64,000 nt of DNA from Tricholoma matsutake (Eukaryota > Basidiomycota > Agaricomycetes > Agaricales > Tricholomataceae): assembly GCA_026075535.2 (NCBI GenBank), contig AP026550.1, forward strand, positions 1,984,001 to 2,048,000. The letters are read 5' to 3'. Position numbers and translations under genes: made by a program. Each line of letters starts with the position of its first letter. Position 1 is the first letter of the stretch. Of this stretch, positions 35,049 through 45,699 are shown one piece after another. The notes under the pieces were generated by a model. The model was not told the DNA's origin, did no database searches, and was given only the letters and a program-made list of their open reading frames with translations.

Positions 35049-35683
35049 CATGAGCAGTTGCTCATGAGGCTGGGGGTGGGTGGTGTGTCAGTGTTCATTG
35101 TCTTATTCCCTGCCACTCTTTGTTGTTGTTGCTGCTGCTTGTTGTCATTTATTGTTCCACCCACGATCCACCCCATGAGCAGTGACTTGTGAGGCTGGGG
35201 GCGGGTGGTGCATCATTCGGTGGGGGCCTATCCATGTCATTAGTTGCACAAAAACATAAGAAAGATAAAAATAAAAACTTACATATGGCCCAGGAGACAT
35301 TGCTTACAGCGATGTCCCCTGGGCCCTCGTTCCTGCTTCCCCGTCATTTCCCTTTCATTGTCCATAGCCCCCACAATCCACCCTACAAGCATGAGTGCCA
35401 TGTTGTTTGGCAGTGGTCATCCTCCACTCCTTGCTCCCACCCAGCTGCACCCATCATCCACCCTATGAGCAGTTGCTCGTAGACATGGGGGTGGGTGCTG
35501 TTGTCACCAGCATCTTCCACCTATCATCCACCCCACGAGCAGTTGCTCATGGGGCTGGAGGTGGGTGGTGTGTCTGGTGTCATTGTTCTGTGGTTGTCAT
35601 GGAGTCCTGGGGCTGTTCCTCGTCATCATTGGTGCCTGCCATTATCCACTCACCCTACCCAACCTGCAAGCAGGTGCTTGCAG
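35049..35683 (+). repeat. Cluster of AGCA-NN-TGCT hairpins in the 32498-36537 element
   Basis: 35049-35066 has perfect CATGAGCA/TGCTCATG. 35531-35554 has an 11-bp stem with one mismatch. 35664-35683 has perfect CTGCAAGCA/TGCTTGCAG. Weaker copies are near 35172 and 35460. Each sits in the context CCACCC...GGGTGGG, as in the hAT element at 9170-22650. Confidence 0.75.
35235..35326 (-). other. Hairpin plus intron-like block, copy 8 (minus strand)
   Basis: Arms GGCCCAGGAGACAT (35287-35300) and ATGTCCCCTGGGCC (35312-35325) have one mismatch. On the minus strand they are followed by ATAT and GTAAGT (35282-35277) and a T-rich tract. Confidence 0.55.
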
Positions 35684-35939
35684 CGGTGGGAATGGGTGGT
35701 GGGTCAGCATTGTTGTGGGATTCTGTTTGGGTGGGGTTTGGGCATGTCATTGTGACATGGCACATGCATGGGGGGTGCTATGTGCTTACCAGGCGGGTAG
35801 CCCCCTTCTCTGGTGTCCCAGCATCCCTCCTAGCCTGTATAGACAACCTCACATCCTGTTTGAATGGGGGAGGAGGGGGATTGGGTGGCTGTGCACATGT
35901 GTGGCCCATTTTTCATTGTCGCAAGTTGTCACTGGTAGA

Positions 35940-36043
35940 ATACAACCTAAAAATCCAAAGAATACAATTAGTTAATTGATAAAAACAAAAAAGAAAAAGA
36001 AAAAAACTTATCTATGGCCCAAATGACAGTTGTCATTTGGGCC
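35940..36043 (-). other. Hairpin plus intron-like block, copy 9 (minus strand)
   Basis: Perfect 13-bp arms GGCCCAAATGACA (36016-36028) and TGTCATTTGGGCC (36031-36043) with a 2-nt loop. On the minus strand they are followed by a decayed donor (ATAAGT), T-rich tract, AACTAAT and TTTTTAG. The interior AAATGACAGTTG is shared with copy 1 at 9650. Confidence 0.6.
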
Positions 36044-36289
36044 TGCATTCCATCCAGTCAGGTTTTTTGATCATTGTGGTGGGCCCGGTGTCGTTGTTGA
36101 TTGGCATGGGAATGGCAGCTGTCAGTACTGAAGTGGTGGTGGTAGAGGAAGGAGGGAGGCAGTAGGTGTTGTCATCAGTGGTGGTGGTGGTGGTGGTGGT
36201 GAGCTGGCACTGTTGGTAACGCAGCTGTGTGCTTTATCATACTCAGCCACCAGCATTGGTATGTAGTGTAATAGTTTCCGTTTCTGGGG

Positions 36290-36362
36290 AGGACTTCTTG
36301 GTCTAACGGTCAACATGCCCTCATTTATTATGTGATCGAGGGTTCAAATCTCTTCCTGGCAA
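36290..36362 (+). other. tRNA-like stretch (possible SINE remnant)
   Basis: It contains an A-box-like TGGTCTAACGG and a B-box-like GGTTCAAATCT about 40 nt apart, and a T-arm that can pair (GAGGG/CTCTT). The acceptor stem does not pair and the anticodon arm is poor, so this is not a functional tRNA. It may be a decayed tRNA-derived SINE head. Confidence 0.3.
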
Positions 36363-36656
36363 CTATTTTTAAATAATTAGTAACACTGACTTGGACAGTC
36401 CTAGGACTCAGCTCGGACTGGACATCTTAATTTGGCAGGAGTCCCAGCCAAAAAAAGTCCAAGCAAAGTCCGAGCAAAGTCCTAGGACTGTCCAAGTGTC
36501 CAAGCGGACTCCACTCAGATTGGGGGGGAGTGTAAAGACCACACTGAGGCGGTGAGTGCAAGATTTGAGACAAAGGAATAATTTATGTACCTGTCAAGTT
36601 ACTCATTATTGGACAACATCATGAGTGAATGAGGATCTTTTGACCCTTCAGGCAAC

Positions 36657-36884
36657 TGTGAGCCTACCTCCTATGTGGATGTAGACAAGCACTATAAGGA
36701 ATGAATAAGAATACTAAGACTTACTTCTAATCACATGGAATGATAAGACACAGCGTGGTATTCCAATGACTAGAGCTAGCGTAGTATAAATGGTGGTTTG
36801 AGGTTAAGAAGGGGAAGTGGTGTCATGATAGCAAGAAGCCCATAATGTAAGTAAACAAGTCATAACACTCATGGTAGGTTTACA
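36657..36884 (-). repeat. LTR (3' LTR of the minus-strand element)
   Basis: 228 bp, TG...CA bounded. It differs from its partner by one T/G change (36680), a 4-nt indel, and four CpG sites in deaminated states (36754, 36780, 36799, 36841). Confidence 0.95.
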
Positions 36885-36999
36885 CCCTCCCACCCTTAGA
36901 AAAAGGCAGGGGGTGTCAAAAGTTAAAGCAAGCAAGTAGTTAAAAAAAATTGAAGCAAGGGGGGAAAATCAAAAAATCAAACTCATCATCAACCTCACG

Positions 37000-39900
37000 A
37001 CAGGTGCATCAAAAACCCGGTGGGAAAAGATACTGCATGTCCCTATTCTGTACATGCCAGCCACCTGTCCAGCACTTCACAGTCCTCAAGTTCTTGTCAT
37101 GGCAGCCATCAGTCTTCCTCAGGGCCAAAACTGGTCCAATGGACAAGGTACTGATGTCCTCATCCTCTCCTTCTCTCATCCACAATTTATTTGTGTATTA
37201 ATACCATTGGCAGTCACAATCAGACCAGGGCATGCAAGGTCTCAAGATGGGAATAAGTCTGGATCGTTGGTGTGGTGGCACTTCAATATGGATGCATGGA
37301 AGGTAGGGAACATGTCAGGAGAGTTTGGCAGGTCTAGGGTATAGGCAGAGAAGTCAGGGAGCACTTTTGTTACAAGGTAGGGACCATCAAATCTGGGGAA
37401 GAACTTAGCGACACAGTCTTTATCTCCAGACTTCCATTCTTGTCGTCGGTGTAGCATTGACAACATGACCTTGTCCCCAACCTTGTAAATATCTTCCTTC
37501 CCTCGGTCCTTGTTTGTGTAAAAAGCTTGTGAGATTTTTGTGGCCCATGCACAGTTGGAAACCTGAGTACCCAGTCAATGCATTGACTGTGTTCATGATG
37601 TTGAATTGGATCAAGAGCAGAGCTCATACCCAACCTTTCTGATTTTGTTCAACATGGAAACAAATACATTGGTTCAGTGTTTTGTTTGTGCATTCACTGC
37701 TGCCATGTGTTTGTGTATGATAAGCTGTGGACATTTTCAGGTGAACCCCAGTCAGCAAATGTAGTGCTTTCCCAAAGTTCTACATGAACAACTTGTCGCA
37801 GTTGGAAAGTAATTCAGATGGCAAGCCATTTTCACAGTACCATTCATTGAAGAAGATACCAGCAAGTTTTTGGGCCATGACATTTGTGCAAGTAGGCATG
37901 AGTCACACATCAGAGCCTAATCAATCAGTTATTGTCAGGATGCAATTAAATCCTTCGTCTTCTGGTAAAGGCCCAATAAAATCTAGGCACACAGATTCCC
38001 CACGTGCATCAGGTATGGGTAGAGGATGCAAGGGTCCTTTCAGTTTCGTCACTTGTCCCTTGTTACGTTGACATTCAACACAAGCAGGGACATAGGCATT
38101 TTCCAGGTCATGATGCATGTTTGGCCAGTAGTATGAGTCTCGGATGACTGCATACAATTTATCACTGCCAAAGTGCCCAAGTGTGTCATGTGAGAGTCTG
38201 AACAAGTCCTCACAGAGTGTGCCATAATGAGGGATTACCAGATGGCTACCAATGTACCAGAGTTCATTTAAATAATGGATATCAGAAATGTTGCAATTGA
38301 CAGTGGACGTTTTTTGCAAAAGTCATCGGATTCATATCCCTTCTATACATTGTGCAGGAATGATTCATCCACAGAGATGTTTAGGACTGCATTCACTGTC
38401 ATTTGTTTTAGCCAATGTTCCCATCGAAGGGGAGGGTCGGCCACTTCAACATCAGGGCAAGCATCCAAGTCAGGAATCTTGGTTGGCAGGTGAGACAGTG
38501 CATCAGCTACAGTGTTGTCCTCCCCCTGGATGTAAACGATGGTCATGTCAAACTGCAACATATGTTCCATCCAGCAAGCTTGTCTGTGAGAGAGATCCTT
38601 TTGTGTTTCAAAAATTTCTAGAGTGCGATGATCCATGTAAACAAGAATCAGTGATCCAAGGAGATTTGAGCACCATTTCTTTAGGGCACACACGATAGCT
38701 AGTAGTTCCTTTTCATGTACAGGATAGTGTTTCTGCACATCCTTCAGTTGCATTGAATCAAAGGCAATGGGATGCCCAGTTTCTCAAGTTTTTCCCCAAC
38801 TGAGGACAGCTTCCATGTGGAAGTCGCTAGCATCACAAGTTACAAAGATTTTGTTGTCTTCAGGATTTGCATGGTCAATTATGGTGAGGCATTCTCGCCT
38901 GACTATGAGAGCTTTGATAGACTCAAATGCATGATTCAGCTTGTCATTCCACATGGGAAAGTTCTTTTCACACTCCTTAGCCATCAAGGGCGTGAGCACC
39001 AAAGTGTGATGTGCCAAGTTGGCAGAGGGTAGCAATATATCAGACCAATCCCAGGAAACTCTGTATGTCAGAGCTACTCTTAGGCATGGGCCACTGCAGA
39101 ATCTTGTCAACTTTCAAAGAGCAAGCCTCGATTCCAATGCATGAAATCCAGTGACCCAAAAATTCAAGTTCTGTCAGGAAGAATAATGATTTCTTTGGGT
39201 TGCAATAAAGTTGGCACTTCCACAGTGCATTCAAGATCAATTTAATGTGCTGAATATGTTCCTTGAGACTGTTAGACCAGATAATGATGTCATCCAGATA
39301 GATGTGGCAGATATGGCTAAGGAATGGGCACAGCACCTCTGTCACTCAACGTTGGTGTACCAGGGGAGCATTGCGCAGTCCCTGTGGCATGACTAGCCAC
39401 TCATATAACCCTAACAGGGTTGTTACTGCAATGAGGTGAATGCTCTCAGGATCCATTTTTGTGTGGAAAAAACTATCTGTCATGTCAATTTTACCCCAGA
39501 TTTTTCCTTGTCCCATGTCTGCTAGTATATCATTGACACATGGCAGAGGGTGACTATCTGTTACTGTATTTGTGTTGAGCTGACAATAGTCATTCACCCA
39601 GCATGGCAACGCCGTCAAGTCCACTTTAGGAATGAGGAAGGCGGGTGAAGTATGTGCACTGCAGGATGGGCAAATTCATCCTGCCTCAAGGTGTTTGTTA
39701 ATTAAGGTACTCCAAGCTTCTCAAAAATTTCTCAGGCAAGAGTAGCACCACATGCAGATCATTTTTGATGCATCTTTGAGCGTGATTTTGCACAGTACAG
39801 TATCTGGCATTTCATCCACATGTGGGATCAGCTCAAAAACATCAGTGTACAACTTTTTGATCTCCTCAGCTAATTTTCTGAGGTGAACTCCAGCTGCCAG

Positions 39901-40724
39901 TTGTTTGATCTGAGTATGCATGGCAGCTACAATGTCTGGCAATTTCACAGCCTCGCATGCAGCATCCACAATGGGTTTCCACTTAGCACATACAATGCAT
40001 AGTTCCTCTAACAGTAGTTTTCTGTTATTTATGTTGGATGTAATAACTTCACACAATTTAGGAGGAGGTGCACAAGCTGGCATTGGTGCAATAGGGTGTA
40101 ATAAATTGAAACCCTCATTAGTTAATGCAGTTCCATCGAAGACATTCATGGTGATGTTGTTATGGTACATGAAAGGCAGTCCAAGTATGATCTGATGACA
40201 CAGCTTTGGGGCGATGAGAGCACATACAGTTCATGCAGAGTAGTAATTATTACAGTCATGTAGCTTCAGCTTTACCCAGTGGGTCAGCGACACAGATGAG
40301 GAAGAAGAAGGTTCACCCAAGAAGGCACCCAAGACAGGAAATTCATGAGGCAATGTGCGGAGCCAAAGTTTAAGTTGAGAAAGCAGTTCTTGTGCAATCA
40401 GAACTATATGAGATCCATGGTCAATCAATGCTTTCACATGCAAGCAGTCATGTGAAATGGGGTCATCAATAGTGCAGTGCCATACAAGGTGGGGGATGTA
40501 GAAAGACACATGTTTGCTTACCAAATAATTTGAATCACAAGATAAGTCTCCATCGTCTCCCATCAAGACGCTGTGCTTGTTCATAGGTTGACTAATGGAT
40601 GCAATAGGATAAGAGGTCATCCCAATCATGGCTGCCACTGGCAGGGGAGGGGGGGCCATATTCGGAGCGGGAGGCATAGCAACTATTATGGAAGCTACAG
40701 CAACCAGTGTTTTGTCATTGGGAA
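37000..40724 (-). pseudogene. Pol polyprotein of the Ty3-type element, broken
   Basis: The protease has IDHGSHIVLI, the usual D-x-G-S site (about 40420-40450). RT motifs: KIDMTDSFFHTKM, MPQGLRNAP and the catalytic YLDD (about 39285-39300). RNase H: VHEKELLAIV, VYMDHRTLE and ADALSHLP. Integrase: the H2C2 finger near 38060-38200 (HDTLGHFG, CVECQRNKG), then the core, where the family SDRDKLF reads SNCDKLF near 37780-37800, losing a catalytic aspartate. A C-terminal FDGPYLVTKV region is at 37250-37420. Stops at 40231, 39721, 39346, 39040 and 37921 are TGA where arginine is expected. One stop (38784) is at an expected tryptophan. Frame changes lie near 39045 and 38330. The element cannot make its own enzymes. 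Confidence 0.88.
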
Positions 40725-41535
40725 TAGTGTTGAAGGGTCCAGTCCATAGGACCAAAAAAAAGACCAAACTTGGACTGAATTGGACCAGAAAAGACCGGAC
40801 CAGTGGTCTATTCTTGGACCAGTCTTTTGCAGTTCAGTTAGCAGTCTTTCCATTTTGAAAAATGTTGTAAAACTGAAGAAAACTGGTCTAAACTAGTTAG
40901 GACCAGTTCTATTGTGGGAACATATATTGGACCATGTTCCCACATAAAATCCAGTGAATTCAACCTCTGGTTCATAAAAAATGGTTAAGAATTGAGCAAG
41001 ATATAACCAAATCTATTTTTGTATGAGTATTTTGTTGTATCAGATTGATTTTCATTTCATCTTACTCATATGTTGATCATTTGCTTGATTATATTAATGA
41101 TCACAGGACTAACATGTATAATAATACTCCCACCATTTGTCAATGCATGCTATGCATCACATAATTTATGGTTGTCACATTACATTTCTTGGTGTTCAGC
41201 ATGAGTCATTCAGTAGATGTATTTTTATATTGATCATAGCCAAGTCAAATCTTAATGAAATGTCTTAAAAGTTAGACTGAATGATGGGAAATTATAAGGT
41301 CCGGGTAATATTTGCTAGGATACATATGGGTTATATTAATACAACAAATTTCACAACAAAACATCGGTCTGAACCAGTCTTAACCAGTCTTTTTTGGTCT
41401 TTTAACCAGAAAGGACCAGTCCTAGGTGGTCCAGTTCAGTTTTAGCAGTATCTGGATCAGTCCTGGACTGGTTTAGGTTGCGGTCTTTATGTTTTTGGGT
41501 CAAAAAACCAAACTGGACTGGACCCTTAAATACTA
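40725..41535. mobile_element. Non-autonomous hAT-type element, GTCCAG-tip family, copy 1
   Basis: Tips TAGTGTTGAAGGGTCCAGTC (40725) and, inverted, TAGTATTTAAGGGTCCAGTC (41535). The target duplication ATTGGGAA is perfect (40717-40724 and 41536-41543). It is nearly identical to copy 2 at 52905-53714. No coding sequence. It is younger than the retrotransposon it sits in. Confidence 0.93.
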
Positions 41536-41559
41536 ATTGGGAACAGGGAGTGTGTTTAA

Positions 41560-42842
41560 TCCCAGGCGCTGGTGGGCAAGATTAACAGCAGTCATCGTTC
41601 ATTTGACATATCCATCCTGTCCTGGGAATTCGCATGTATGTCCATTCATGACATAGAAATTTCAGCATTTCTTGCATCCGGCATGTGCAGCTAAGTAACA
41701 ATGCTCTTGTTCAATGAGCTTGGGAGGTCTACCCTGAGACGTGGTCATGGGGTAAGATGAAGTATTGGTCTTTGTAGAAATTGCAGAGGATTGGGAGGCT
41801 GATGGCTGTTGGGAATGGACTGCAGGTGCTCAGTGTGCAGTGTCTGTCAATCCCGCACTTGAGCCAGTATGTTTGAGTCTACGGAAAGCATCTTCAGCTT
41901 CCTTCTGGCATGAAGCAGTCTCTTTGTGCACTTTGTCATCCAACTTGATCAACATCTGGACAAATTTTTCCAAACGATGTTCTGCTTTGTGTGCATTAGC
42001 CTCTGTGGCAGCAGTGGAATCTTCATCATCATCCCCCGCGGCATTCTCATCATCAGATTCTGAGTCTGAGTCATTTTTCTCTTTGTGTCAATCGTATGTG
42101 GTCAGGAGCTCATGTGATAGGTTCACCTCAATTTGAATGTGCAGTTGGGCAGGTGAGAGGTGATATTTGGTATTCTTAAGCAAGAGGTTGTCGCAGTGGA
42201 TGCTGGTAGAGAAGTCTCTGAAGGGGGTTAATCCCTGTTTGGTGTTGCAGACCTTTCAAGCTAATTCTTTTTCCCATCCAGCTGTCAGCCAACGAGCATG
42301 CACTTTGGCCATGAAATCAGTAAAAGAGAGTTTTTCATAATAGCTTTGCAATGTCTGGAACCAATTGCTAAAAAGTGGATCTTCAAATGCATAGACTATA
42401 TGCATGACGTATTTGGTCTTTGCCAAATTTTCTCTGTTTGCAAGGTAGCCATGGGCAAAGTGTTCAAAGTGGTGTAGGAGTTTGGTGGTCATCATGCCTG
42501 ATGTAATAGTCACCCTTTTCCCATCATTAGGCATGAGGGTGGCGAGACCATTGTTGGACATGGTGAAAAGCTGAGTGTATGCGCTATGCAAGGAGTCATC
42601 ATCTGCAGACGACAATCGTGAGCATTTTTGATAAATGTTTTGCATGGTAGATTCACCTCACTAGGAGCTGGTGATGCTCTGGAGAGAGGTGCAGGAGATG
42701 GTGTGTTCATCAGGGGAGCAGGAGGTGATGACACTGGTGAAGGTGGTGTGGACGAAAGAGATGCTGGTTGACAACCCCTACTGCATGTAGTGAGGGAGGT
42801 CGCGATAGATGGCATCTGAGACAGTTTGATGCAAACTGTCAA
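41560..42842 (-). pseudogene. Gag-like protein of the Ty3-type element, broken
   Basis: The N-terminus is Pro/Ser/Ala-rich (42842-42660). A helical capsid-like region is at 42645-42256 (GLATLMPNDGK, WFQTLQSYYEKL, FMAKVHARWL). After several stops, a Cys/His region (HCYLAAHAGCKKC, then HTCEFPG) near 41615-41700 looks like a degenerate zinc knuckle. It directly precedes the insertion 40725-41535 and then pol. Confidence 0.65.
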
Positions 42843-42882
42843 CAGTTTTAATAATGCACTGTAATTGGTGTCAAAAAAAAAG

Positions 42883-43114
42883 TGTGAGCCTACCTCCTAT
42901 GTGGAGGTAGACAAGCACTATAAGGAATGAATAAGAATACTAAGACTTACTTCTAATCACATGGAATGATAAGACACAGCATGGTATTCCAATGACTAGA
43001 GCTAGCATAGTATAAATGGTGGTTCAAGGTTAAGAAGGGGAAGTGGTGTCATGATAGCAAGAAGCCTGTAATGTAAGTAGGTAAACAAGTCATAACACTC
43101 ATGGTAGGTTTACA
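42883..43114 (-). repeat. LTR (5' LTR of the minus-strand element)
   Basis: 232 bp. At the four sites matching the partner LTR it reads CA (42980), CA (43006), CA (43025) and TG (43067). Confidence 0.95.
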
Positions 43115-45271
43115 GCAACTCCCCAACAACTGCCAGGATATTATCTGCATCTCCAGCAGAGATGGCAGAAGTAGTAAGTTGGTATACCTCATCCCAATTT
43201 ACTGGGGACAAAGTCTTGATGATGGGAAGATAACCTGCAGTGTGAGCAGCCCAAGGTTTCTCATTGAAACTGGTCTTGGGATTTTCAGCATTAGATTTGT
43301 CCAGTGGATATCCTGACTGCCACAGTGTAAATGTGCGCTCTGCCTAATGCAAAGGCCATTGTGGTTAGTACATTCACAGAAGAATTGCAATTTACTCACC
43401 ACAGCAGCACACAAAGCCATTGCACCAAGAGGGGGACCATTGGAATCTTCATGCTTCATAATGATCTTAAGATGGCTTGCAAATATGGCAAGCATGATGT
43501 CAGATTTATATGCTCCAGAACAAGCCTGAAAACATATATGTAAGTAGGTCATTATAACAATATGGTAAAATGACATGCACCTCAGGGTCCCTGTAGAGAA
43601 AACATAGATCCTCAAGAAAGAATGCGATGTATTCTTTAATCTCATTTGGTGATGATTTAAATGGTTTTTGGGAGAAAATGTTGGAAAGAAGCTTGAGCGC
43701 ATGTTTGCCAATTCCACTACACCAGTTTCTGATAGCGGAGGCAGCCTGACAAACAATACTCAGAGATGTCAACAATGACAGATAGACACACACCACTGCA
43801 TATACAGCTTTGTGGTCTTCCTTATTGATAGTTGTCAAAAGGGATGCTAGCCAGCACTTCTTGATGACCTTATCAAAATCTGGTTCAGCACCCACTGCCC
43901 ATGGATTGCTGCAACTTCCAGCCCAGTCTATAATACCTGCTAGGACAACTGATTGCCATATCTTGAGATCATCCTTGTGGTTTTCAAAAGGAAGATCAGA
44001 GTTAGTGTATATGTAACAAGCCATTGTTTGACCTTGGTGAGAAGGCTGTGCCTCTGTATTGACAGCACAAAGGGTGACACCCATCTAATTATAGAAAACA
44101 GTAAGCAAGCAAACAACAATCAGGCAAACTGAACACTGAACCTTGGCTGTTCCTTTTGCTTCTGGTTTGACATACTTTGCCTTACCTGAAACTTTAGCAG
44201 CTCAAGCAGCAGCCAAAACTTCTGGGCCTTCATCTTGAGCAAATTCACTTATAAGTTCTGCCTCATTGTCATGGTTAGGCTCCAGGGATGAGTTGCCATG
44301 CTGAGAGACAGCTGCGACAGTCTTCTTTCCTTTCTGGTTATTCAGACCGATGAGACCAAGCTGTACCTTCCAGTCGGCCTTGAGGCCACTGATTTTCATG
44401 GGCCTCACACATTTCCCTTTTGGCCTATACATATATGTGCATCAATACTTGTAAATATAACTGCTTTGATGACTCACTGATCGATTTGCACTTCAACTGT
44501 CTCCATGTTCAACCCCGTTGACTTGCACTTTTTATTATTTTGTACCACTGGGCCAGGTGCCCCCATGAGGTTCTTGCCATGACTGTTAATATCAGCACGG
44601 AGTGCTCCCTTTCATCATTTGTAAGCTATCAATCACAGAATATCAGTTTGATCTTACCTTTTCTTTGCAAGCAGCCTGAGCTTTCTCTTTATTTCCTCCC
44701 CTCTCTGCCTTCCATTTCTTCTGAAATTCTTCCCAAGCCTCATCTTTGTCATGCTCTTCATCACCAGCTTGTTCATTGGTGGCCTTGTCATGAATCCAGT
44801 CACTATCCATTCCTTCATCTTCACCCCTGCCCTCGAGCAGTCCTGGTTTGGAGTTGGTATCGATTACTGACATTGGTGGTAACTCAACTGTATCTTGGTC
44901 CACTGTCCAATTGTCCTCAGCCAGGAGCACGTCCTCATCTACAGGGCCATATTGTGGTACTTTCTTTGCCTTCATATGTAGCTGATATTTTGACATTGTC
45001 ACCCTATCAGGTCACACTGCATTCATCCATGCCACTGCTTGGTGCTCCTGGATCTCATCTTCCTTTGCCATGGTGCATTGTATACTAGCCGCACAATGCT
45101 GCACTGCTGCTTCCTTTTTGGCTTCCAGTTCTGCTTTCTTCACTTCTTTTGCTGCCTCTTTTTTGGCATTGTCAGCAATGATTTGCTCTTTTGTTTGACG
45201 TACTATTTGTCCATCCTTGAGAATTTGTCCAGGATGGTTGTTGGCATTTGTGCATTTGGGTCTACCTGACA

Positions 45272-45645
45272 TAGTGTTGCCACTGGCTCAGCCAAGGTTT
45301 TTCAATAAAATGGCTATAGCATGCCAGGTAAATTTTCTAAATTCACCAAGATATTTGAGCATGTGGATGGGCCCATAAGCCGAGGGGTTGTCTGCCAAAA
45401 TTAGTTGAACCGATCAATTGTCCCTGAGTTATTTAATAAACAAAATTTGGCTTGATGGCTCAGCTTGAAATCAAAGCCGAGTGAATAAGTCAGGAATGGG
45501 GGATCTGATCAGATAATGTTGGCAGAAGACCCCTCAGCTTATGGGCTCGTCCATATGCTCAAATATCCTAGTGAATTTAGGAAATTTATCTGGTATGCTA
45601 TAGCCATTTTATTGAAAAACCTCGGCTGAGCCAGTGGCAACACTA
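45272..45645. mobile_element. hAT-type MITE inserted in a start codon
   Basis: 374 bp with inverted repeats of about 130 bp. Tips are TAGTGTTGCCACTGGCTCAG and its inverse. The target duplication ACCTGACA is perfect (45264-45271 and 45646-45653). The tips match the large hAT element at 9170-22650. On the minus strand the MITE ends ...CACTA directly before TGTCAGGT, so its last A rebuilds the ATG of the neighbouring gene. Confidence 0.93.
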
Positions 45646-45699
45646 ACCTGACATATTTGAGAGAGAGGGGGTCAATATTGTGGGATCAGAATTTTGTTG

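Larger units (their letters stand above)
32498..36537. mobile_element. Non-coding element with inverted ends, rich in hairpins
   Basis: The left end is CTTTACACTCCCCCCC (32498) and the right end its inverse, GGGGGGGAGTGTAAAG (ending 36537). Both continue with related words (GAGTGGACTCCGCTTGGACA and its near inverse). No target duplication is visible, so this may be an old or rearranged element. Inside are 90-bp tandem repeats, AT-rich sequence without genes (32930-34720), a hairpin cluster (34885-35690), two intron-like blocks and a tRNA-like stretch. The right end abuts the 3' end of the gene 36599-45272. Confidence 0.5.
36657..43114 (-). mobile_element. Complete Ty3-type LTR retrotransposon, 6.46 kb
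   Basis: LTRs at 36657-36884 and 42883-43114 begin TGTGAGCC and end GGTTTACA. The target duplication GCAAC is perfect (36652-36656 and 43115-43119). The order on the minus strand is gag, protease, RT, RNase H, integrase, the Ty3 order. It carries a hAT-type insertion (40725-41535) between gag and pol. Confidence 0.95.
36599..45272 (-). pseudogene. Multi-exon gene of unknown function, split by an LTR retrotransposon
   Basis: It starts at 45272 (MSGRPKCTNANNHPGQILK), followed by a Lys/Ala/Glu-rich probable coiled coil, then an acidic region (44643-45002). Further exons lie at about 44600-44480 (GALRADINSHGKNLMG; donor GTGAGT), 44430-44200 (RPMKISGLKADWKVQLG), 44084-43750 (GVTLCAVNTEAQ, WAGSCSNPWAVGAEPDFDKV) and 43740-43400. 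The last exon (about 43370-43115) contains FTLWQSGYPL and resumes at 36651 after the retrotransposon, ending at TAA 36599-36601; the reading frame is continuous across the 5-bp duplication GCAAC. A TGA at 45012-45014 sits where CGA would give arginine. I recall this HPGQI-type family as common in Agaricomycetes, with no known function. It may be transposon-associated; it is followed head to head by a Plavaka remnant. Confidence 0.65.

Noticed and set aside
36290..36362. Functional tRNA gene
   Set aside because: A- and B-box-like words exist, but the acceptor stem does not pair and the anticodon arm is defective; kept only as a tRNA-like remnant.
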